DNA from: Microcaldota archaeon | Lineage (GTDB): Archaea > Micrarchaeota > Micrarchaeia > Anstonellales > Anstonellaceae | DNA length: 10,529 bases | Assembly (NCBI GenBank): GCA_023248665.1 | Contig: JAHFEC010000030.1 | Coordinates: 1 to 10,529, forward strand | Direction: 5' to 3' | Shown here: positions 6,784 to 10,529 of the stretch, in pieces | Position numbering within the stretch: the stretch's first letter is position 1 | Layout: every line of letters begins with the position of its first letter | Notes under the pieces: generated by a model | Told to the model about the DNA's origin: nothing | Databases searched by the model: none | Seen by the model: only the letters and a program-made list of their open reading frames with translations | Program-made: the position numbers and the translations under genes

Positions 6784-6791
6784 TTTAAATA
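6784..6791 (+). promoter_or_regulatory. TATA-like box of the regulator-grpE-dnaK cluster
   Basis: TTTAAATA is centred about 26 bases before the ATG at 6814, which predicts a transcription start at the start codon. The adjacent palindrome at 6807-6825 covers that predicted start. Confidence 0.6.
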
Positions 6792-6806
6792 GTTTGACCT
6801 CCAAAA

Positions 6807-6825
6807 TGTCAATATGATATTGACA
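6807..6825. promoter_or_regulatory. Perfect 19-bp palindromic operator over the start of the regulator gene
   Basis: TGTCAATAT-G-ATATTGACA is a perfect inverted repeat with 9-base arms and a single central base. Allowing one mismatched pair it extends to 25 bases (6804-6828). The ATG of the regulator gene is bases 6814-6816, inside the palindrome, and the predicted transcription start coincides with it. A dimeric winged-helix protein bound here would block RNA polymerase, so autorepression by the downstream regulator is the simplest reading. No second copy of the full palindrome was seen in the window. Confidence 0.75.
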
Positions 6826-7407
6826 ATTATCCGGGACCGGCCCGCCCGGGGAGAAGCCGCGAACCGCCCGCGCGAGGCGAAGGAGCGCGACATTGAAGAC
6901 GAGCTGGGATCCTTCTGCCGCGCCATGAAAATCATCAGCCGCCGCGACATGGACGGCACAGTCACGGTCGTGTTCCGCTCCATCCTGACGAAAGGGCGCG
7001 CGCAGCCGGTCGGCAGCTCCGAGCTGGCCGGATTTACGCACCTCAACCGCGTGACGATCATCCACCACCTCCAGCGCCTCGAGCAGATGGGCCTCGTGGA
7101 GCACACGGAGCGAAAATACCGCCTGCGCCCGAACGGCTTGTGCGAGGCCGTGGAACGTATGCGCGAAGAGATGCTCGGATCCTTGCGGGAAGCCGAAGAG
7201 CTTGCCGGACAGCTCGAAGCGGAATTCATGCTCCACGCGCAGGTCGGGAACGCTCCGCAAGCCGGAACCGCAGAGCGGCCCGCAATCGCGCCCCGAATCG
7301 GGGCGGCGCCCCGCCGGCGCATGCAAGAGGCCCAAAAAAACGCCGTCATGCTCCCGGCGGCCCGCGACCGGCCGAAGATGCCCAAACCCAAGAAACGCGA
7401 ACGCTGA
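6814..7407 (+). CDS. Winged-helix (ArsR-like) transcriptional regulator, candidate heat-shock repressor
   Basis: This 197-residue protein is a probable DNA-binding repressor. Residues 49-107 form a winged helix: VTVVFRSILTKG as the first helix, SSELAGFTHL as the second, NRVTIIHHLQRLEQMGLV as the recognition helix, and VEHTERKYRLRP as the wing. A coiled-coil-like helix follows (about 108-142) and could dimerise the protein. The tail is basic and low-complexity (150-197, ending KPKKRER). The size and layout recall the archaeal heat-shock regulator Phr, but I cannot show homology. The start at ATG 6814 is supported by the TATA-like box about 26 bases upstream, and its first codons overlap the palindromic operator. 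The grpE ribosome site overlaps this gene's stop codon, so the two are translationally coupled. It probably controls itself and the chaperone genes; the signal is unknown. Confidence 0.85.
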   Translation: MILTIIRDRPARGEAANRPREAKERDIEDELGSFCRAMKIISRRDMDGTVTVVFRSILTKGRAQPVGSSELAGFTHLNRVTIIHHLQRLEQMGLVEHTERKYRLRPNGLCEAVERMREEMLGSLREAEELAGQLEAEFMLHAQVGNAPQAGTAERPAIAPRIGAAPRRRMQEAQKNAVMLPAARDRPKMPKPKKRER

Positions 7408-7410
7408 GGT
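7406..7410 (+). promoter_or_regulatory. Ribosome binding site for the GTG start of grpE
   Basis: GAGGT overlaps the TGA stop of the regulator gene and sits six bases before GTG 7417. It decides this non-ATG start; the ATG at 7415 is followed at once by a stop codon. Confidence 0.7.
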
Positions 7411-7416
7411 CTTCAT

Positions 7417-8106
7417 GTGAACAGAACGCACCCCGAACCACAGACCACCGGCGCCCCGCAGGAGCGCGCGGATTCCCCCGTGCCGGACGAGGATGGGAAC
7501 GAGAGGCCGGCCGATGCGCAAGAAAACGGGCCCGCCCAAACGGCGGGCGATGAAAAAAACGGGCCGGCGCCCAAGGACCATGACGAGCGGGCGGCATTGC
7601 GCAAAAAAGTCGGCGAATACGAAGACGACCTCAAGCGGCTCGCGGCCGAGTTCGACAACTACAAGAAGCGCGTGGAGAAGGAGAAGCTCGCGGCCCGCCT
7701 GCAAGGCAAGGTTGACGCGCTCGCGCCGTTCCTCGACATGGAGGAGGCGTTCGAGCAGGCGCTCGTGCATTCCGGCGCAGGCGATAGGGAAAACGAAGAC
7801 TCGGCAGACCGGCCAGATGCGCCCAAGGACAGATCCATCCGCGAAGGCCTCGCGCTCCTGCACAAGAAGCTGCGGGCCATCTTCGCGGCCAACGGGGTGA
7901 AAGACATCCGCTGCGAAGGCCTGCCGCACCATGCTTATCACGAAGTCGTGCTCCAGACGGACGGTTCGCCGGCCGGCCACATCGCGCAAACTTTGCGCAA
8001 AGGCTATGAGATGGAGGGGCACGTGCTCCGGCCCGCCCAGGTGGCGGTTTTCTCCGGGAAGAAGAAGGATGCCGAAAAAGAGAGTCGGGAGAAAGAGAAT
8101 GAATAA
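7417..8106 (+). CDS. grpE: GrpE nucleotide exchange factor
   Basis: GrpE releases ADP from DnaK and so resets the chaperone cycle in the cytoplasm. The 229-residue protein has a disordered acidic N-terminus (1-55) and a long coiled-coil helix (about 57-115) containing the family signature DLKRLAAEFDNYKKRVEKEK. After a linker (118-139) comes the C-terminal beta domain, with GVKDIRCEGLPHHAYHEVVL and the hallmark GYEMEGHVLRPAQVAVF at 196-212. The lysine- and glutamate-rich tail is variable. The start is GTG 7417, set by the GAGGT ribosome site six bases upstream. The gene lies nine bases after the regulator gene and upstream of dnaK, as expected for a chaperone operon. The N-terminus is somewhat longer than usual. 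Confidence 0.93.
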   Translation: MNRTHPEPQTTGAPQERADSPVPDEDGNERPADAQENGPAQTAGDEKNGPAPKDHDERAALRKKVGEYEDDLKRLAAEFDNYKKRVEKEKLAARLQGKVDALAPFLDMEEAFEQALVHSGAGDRENEDSADRPDAPKDRSIREGLALLHKKLRAIFAANGVKDIRCEGLPHHAYHEVVLQTDGSPAGHIAQTLRKGYEMEGHVLRPAQVAVFSGKKKDAEKESREKENE

Positions 8107-8142
8107 GAGAAAAGGTCGCCAAACCGGAGAAGAAAAACCCTA

Positions 8143-8207
8143 GGAACCGCAAAAACAGCCGGATGGAAATCCGCACGGATGAGAGGTCGCATATGGAACC
8201 GCAAAAA
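8143..8207 (+). repeat. 13-bp direct repeat flanking the start of the small gene after grpE
   Basis: GGAACCGCAAAAA occurs at 8143-8155 and again at 8195-8207, 52 bases apart. The second copy begins at the G of the ATG at 8193. It may be a relic of a small local duplication; the surrounding 86-base gap otherwise shows only the ribosome site at 8183. Confidence 0.45.
8183..8187 (+). promoter_or_regulatory. Ribosome binding site that fixes the start of the 105-residue protein
   Basis: GAGGT lies five bases before ATG 8193. It favours this start over the in-frame ATG at 8163, which has no such site. Confidence 0.65.
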
Positions 8208-8510
8208 ACCATCATGAGCCGCCTGAGCCCGCAAGAGCTCGAGACGCTCCAATGCGAGATCACCACCGGCGCATCGCCGACGGTGGAGGGGCGGTACTAC
8301 TCGGTCGAGGAGTGCCTCGAGAAGCTTGATCGGATCGCCGAGCAAGCCCGGCTCAACCAGGACGAGAACGCCGCGGCCGTCATCCGGGACATCGCCAACT
8401 CGCCGCGCGAGGAATGGCTCGTGGAGCGGGCGAAGAAGCATCTGGAAAGCATCCGATACGGGAATCCGGATGAAGCGGATCCGGGAATGCAGTATCCCAA
8501 AGATCCATGA
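8193..8510 (+). CDS. Uncharacterised 105-residue protein between grpE and dnaK
   Basis: I do not recognise this protein. From ATG 8193 it has 105 residues, with no signal peptide or membrane helix. It looks mostly helical: SPQELETLQCEI near residues 12-23, SVEECLEKLDRIAEQARLNQ at 37-56, ENAAAVIRDIANS at 58-70, and EEWLVERAKKHLESIR at 73-88, followed by a proline- and acid-rich tail. There is one cysteine in each of the first two helical parts (21 and 41) but no metal-binding pattern. It is 86 bases after grpE and 29 bases before dnaK on the same strand, with a good ribosome site, so it is very probably co-expressed with the chaperones. A role as a co-chaperone or DnaK cofactor is inference from position only. 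The start at 8163 would add ten residues. Confidence 0.75.
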   Translation: MEPQKTIMSRLSPQELETLQCEITTGASPTVEGRYYSVEECLEKLDRIAEQARLNQDENAAAVIRDIANSPREEWLVERAKKHLESIRYGNPDEADPGMQYPKDP

Positions 8511-8528
8511 ACGTGACATTCGAAATTT

Positions 8529-8535
8529 AGGTGAT
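8529..8535 (+). promoter_or_regulatory. Ribosome binding site that fixes the dnaK start
   Basis: AGGTGAT ends four bases before ATG 8540. The in-frame GTG at 8531 lies inside this site, which argues against it as the start. Confidence 0.75.
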
Positions 8536-8539
8536 ATCT

Positions 8540-10444
8540 ATGGCAAACGAAAAAATCATCGGAATCGATCTGGGCACCAGCAATTCGGCAGCGGCCGTGC
8601 TGGAAGGCGGCCGGCCGGTCATCATACCGTCGGCAGAGGGCGCGAGCCTGTATGGCAAGGCCTTCCCGTCCTACGTCGCTTTCACCAAGGACGGCCAGCG
8701 CCTCGTGGGCGAGCCGGCGCGCCGGCAGGCCGTCTCGAATCCGGAGGGCACCGCGTATGCGTTCAAGCGCAAGATGGGCACGGACTACAAGTACGCCCTG
8801 CAAGGCAAGGAATACAAGCCGCAGGACTTGTCGGCCATGCTCCTGGCCAAGATCAAGGCCGACGCCGAGGCGTTCCTCGGCCAGCCGATCCGCAAGGCCG
8901 TGATCACCGTGCCGGCCTACTTCAACGACAACCAGCGGCAGGCCACGAAGGACGCGGGCGAGATCGCGGGCCTCGAGGTCGTGCGGCTCGTCAACGAGCC
9001 CACCGCCGCCTCCATGGCCTACGGCGTGGACAAGACCGCAGGGGAGCAGCGCATCCTCGTGTTCGATCTGGGCGGCGGCACGCTCGACGTCACGATCATG
9101 GAATTCGGGGGCGGCGTGTTCGAGGTGAAATCCACCTCCGGCGACACGGCGCTTGGCGGCACGGACATGGACAACGCCATCCTCGACCATCTGGTGGGCG
9201 TGTTCCTGCACGAGAGCGGGATCAACATCCAGAACGACCGCACCGCCATGCAGCGCATGCGCGAGGCGGGCGAGAAGGCCAAGATCGAGCTGTCCACCAC
9301 GCTCGAATCCGAGATCAACCTGCCGTTCCTCTCGGCCGACAAGAGCGGGCCGAGGCACTTCGTGCACAAGCTGACGCGCGCCAAACTGGAGGAAATCATC
9401 GATCCCATCGTGCAGCGCTGCTCCAATCCCGTCAAGACCGCGCTCTCGGACGCCAAGATGGGCGCGGACAACGTCCACCGCGTCATCCTCGTGGGCGGGC
9501 CGACGCGCATGCCCATCGTGCAGAAATTCGTGGAAGGGATGCTGGGCAAGAAGGCGGAGCGCGGCGTGGACCCGATGGAGTGCGTGGCGCTGGGCGCCGC
9601 CATCCAGGCCGGCGTGCTGGCCGGCGAAGTGAAGGACGTGCTGCTGCTGGACGTCACGCCCCTCTCCTTGGGCATCGAGACGCTGGGTGGCGTGTTCACC
9701 AAGCTGATTGAGAGGAACACGACCATCCCGGCCAAGAAATCACAAACATTTTCCACGGCGGCCGACAACCAGACCTCGGTGGAGATCAAGGTGTTCCAGG
9801 GAGAGCGCGCCATGGCCGTGGACAACGTCGAACTGGGACGGTTCTCCCTCGTCGGCATCCCGCCCTCGCCGCGCGGCCTGCCCCAGATCGAGGTGGCATT
9901 CGACATCGACGCCAACGGCATCCTGCACGTGACGGCCACCGACAAGGGCACGGGCCAGGAGCAGAAGATGAAGATCGTCGCGCCGCACAAGATGGACAAG
10001 GGCGAGATCGAGAACAAGATGAAGGACGCCGAGAAATACGCCGAGGAGGACAAGCTCAAGCGCGAGACCGCCGAAACGCTCAACGAGGGCGAGATGACGG
10101 CGTATTCGGCCGAGAAGACGCTCAAGGAATTCGGGGAGAAGGTGAGCGCGGACGTCAAGAAAGAGGTCGAGGATAAATTGTCGGCCCTCAAATCCGCCAA
10201 CGCCAAGAAGGACTTGCCGGCCGTGCGCCTGGCGCTGGACGCCCTCACGGCCTCGCTCCAGAAGATTGGCGAGGAAATCTACAAGAAGACCGGGACCGGC
10301 GCCGGCGGAACCGGAGAGGGCGGCGCGGGCAACCCGAATGCCGGCTCGGGCGGAGCCGGCGGATCGGGCTCCGGCGGCTTCGGCACGGGCGGTTCGTCCT
10401 CGGGCGGAGACGAGCCCATCGACGCGAAATTCACGAAGAAGTGA
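8540..10444 (+). CDS. dnaK: Molecular chaperone DnaK (Hsp70)
   Basis: DnaK is the ATP-driven Hsp70 chaperone that binds exposed hydrophobic peptides, working with DnaJ and GrpE. The 634-residue protein starts with the phosphate-binding IIGIDLGTSNSAAAV. It continues with the nucleotide-domain signatures VFDLGGGTLDVTIMEFGGG and VILVGGPTRMPIVQKFV (most Hsp70s have GGSTR or GGPTR here), the interdomain linker DVLLLDVTPLSLGIET, the substrate-binding domain beginning GGVFTKLIERNTTIP, and a helical lid. The C-terminus is a long glycine- and serine-rich stretch ending EPIDAKFTKK. Near residue 80 the protein passes directly through FKRKMGTDYKYALQGKEYKP, so it lacks the roughly 23-residue insert of Gram-negative DnaK and matches the archaeal and Gram-positive type. 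ATG 8540 is chosen because AGGTGAT lies four bases upstream. It is co-directional with grpE and the small gene. Confidence 0.98.
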   Translation: MANEKIIGIDLGTSNSAAAVLEGGRPVIIPSAEGASLYGKAFPSYVAFTKDGQRLVGEPARRQAVSNPEGTAYAFKRKMGTDYKYALQGKEYKPQDLSAMLLAKIKADAEAFLGQPIRKAVITVPAYFNDNQRQATKDAGEIAGLEVVRLVNEPTAASMAYGVDKTAGEQRILVFDLGGGTLDVTIMEFGGGVFEVKSTSGDTALGGTDMDNAILDHLVGVFLHESGINIQNDRTAMQRMREAGEKAKIELSTTLESEINLPFLSADKSGPRHFVHKLTRAKLEEIIDPIVQRCSNPVKTALSDAKMGADNVHRVILVGGPTRMPIVQKFVEGMLGKKAERGVDPMECVALGAAIQAGVLAGEVKDVLLLDVTPLSLGIETLGGVFTKLIERNTTIPAKKSQTFSTAADNQTSVEIKVFQGERAMAVDNVELGRFSLVGIPPSPRGLPQIEVAFDIDANGILHVTATDKGTGQEQKMKIVAPHKMDKGEIENKMKDAEKYAEEDKLKRETAETLNEGEMTAYSAEKTLKEFGEKVSADVKKEVEDKLSALKSANAKKDLPAVRLALDALTASLQKIGEEIYKKTGTGAGGTGEGGAGNPNAGSGGAGGSGSGGFGTGGSSSGGDEPIDAKFTKK

Positions 10445-10473
10445 GGGGGAAACTAGTGGAAAGGAGGTCCGGG

Positions 10474-10490
10474 CCGGCTTAAAAAGCCGG
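10474..10490 (+). other. Hairpin in the leader between dnaK and the next gene
   Basis: CCGGCTT and AAGCCGG form a perfect 7-bp stem with an AAA loop, 30 bases after the dnaK stop codon. No T-tract follows, so it is not a clear terminator. It could limit transcription or translation of the next gene, or mark an RNA processing site. GGAGGT (10463-10468) lies just before it and a four-codon reading frame (10492-10506) just after. Confidence 0.6.
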
Positions 10491-10504
10491 GATGAGCAGA
10501 GGTT

Positions 10505-10512
10505 GAGGTGAT
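10505..10512 (+). promoter_or_regulatory. Strong ribosome binding site for the gene at the right edge
   Basis: GAGGTGAT is an extended Shine-Dalgarno match, with its GAGGTG core ending five bases before ATG 10516. It supports a real gene start there. Confidence 0.75.
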
Positions 10513-10515
10513 AAC

Positions 10516-10529
10516 ATGGACGCGCCGCC
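10516..10529 (+). CDS. Start of a further gene, cut by the window edge (dnaJ expected)
   Basis: Only 14 bases are visible: ATG followed by codons for Asp, Ala and Pro and an incomplete codon. The strong ribosome site and the position 71 bases after dnaK on the same strand show that a gene begins here. dnaJ commonly follows dnaK, so DnaJ is the obvious guess, but the four visible residues do not identify it. Confidence 0.5.

Noticed and set aside
6743..6817. 24-codon frame ending in an ATGA overlap with the regulator start, as a leader peptide
   Set aside because: The predicted transcription starts (about 6754 and 6814) lie downstream of its first codon and it has no ribosome site.
6700..8022. 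Leftward open frame of 440 codons opposite the regulator and grpE
   Set aside because: It is antisense to grpE and the winged-helix gene, and its arginine- and histidine-rich content is typical of a codon shadow.

Overview
The window looks like a GC-rich archaeal chromosome segment. Several lines point to Archaea. Four genes have an AT-rich TATA-like box centred about 24-28 bases before their ATG and no Shine-Dalgarno sequence, which is the layout of leaderless archaeal transcripts. Genes inside operons instead carry strong GAGGTG(AT) ribosome sites. A surface protein rich in N-glycosylation sequons is anchored by a C-terminal membrane helix. The DnaK lacks the nucleotide-binding-domain insert typical of Gram-negative bacteria. 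The exact lineage cannot be read from the sequence; a DPANN or euryarchaeal genome that acquired the DnaK system is compatible. No tRNA, rRNA, CRISPR array, insertion sequence or integrase was seen, and no stretch longer than 300 bases lacks a gene.

Left part (1-1850): a SAM-dependent methyltransferase whose 5' end lies outside the window runs rightward and overlaps tail-to-tail with a leftward histidine phosphatase. A leftward thioredoxin with its own promoter and ribosome site follows. Middle left (1928-4064): a leftward scpA-scpB operon encodes the kleisin and wing-helix partners of the SMC chromosome-condensation complex. ScpB carries an unusual disordered N-terminal extension of about 200 residues. 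The 223-base gap upstream of scpA holds a four-unit repeat with a 21-22 base period.

Middle right (4065-6674): a rightward secreted, membrane-anchored protein with repeated beta-sandwich-like units converges on a leftward gene of uncertain function that has a GSDGR-type motif.

Right part (6675-10529): a rightward cluster encodes a winged-helix regulator, GrpE, a 105-residue unknown protein, DnaK, and the first codons of another gene (dnaJ would be expected but cannot be confirmed). A perfect 19-bp palindrome covers the predicted transcription start and start codon of the regulator, so the regulator probably represses its own promoter and perhaps the whole chaperone cluster. This would be the functional counterpart of HrcA/CIRCE with a different regulator. 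This locus and the phased repeat upstream of scpA are the most interesting parts of the window.
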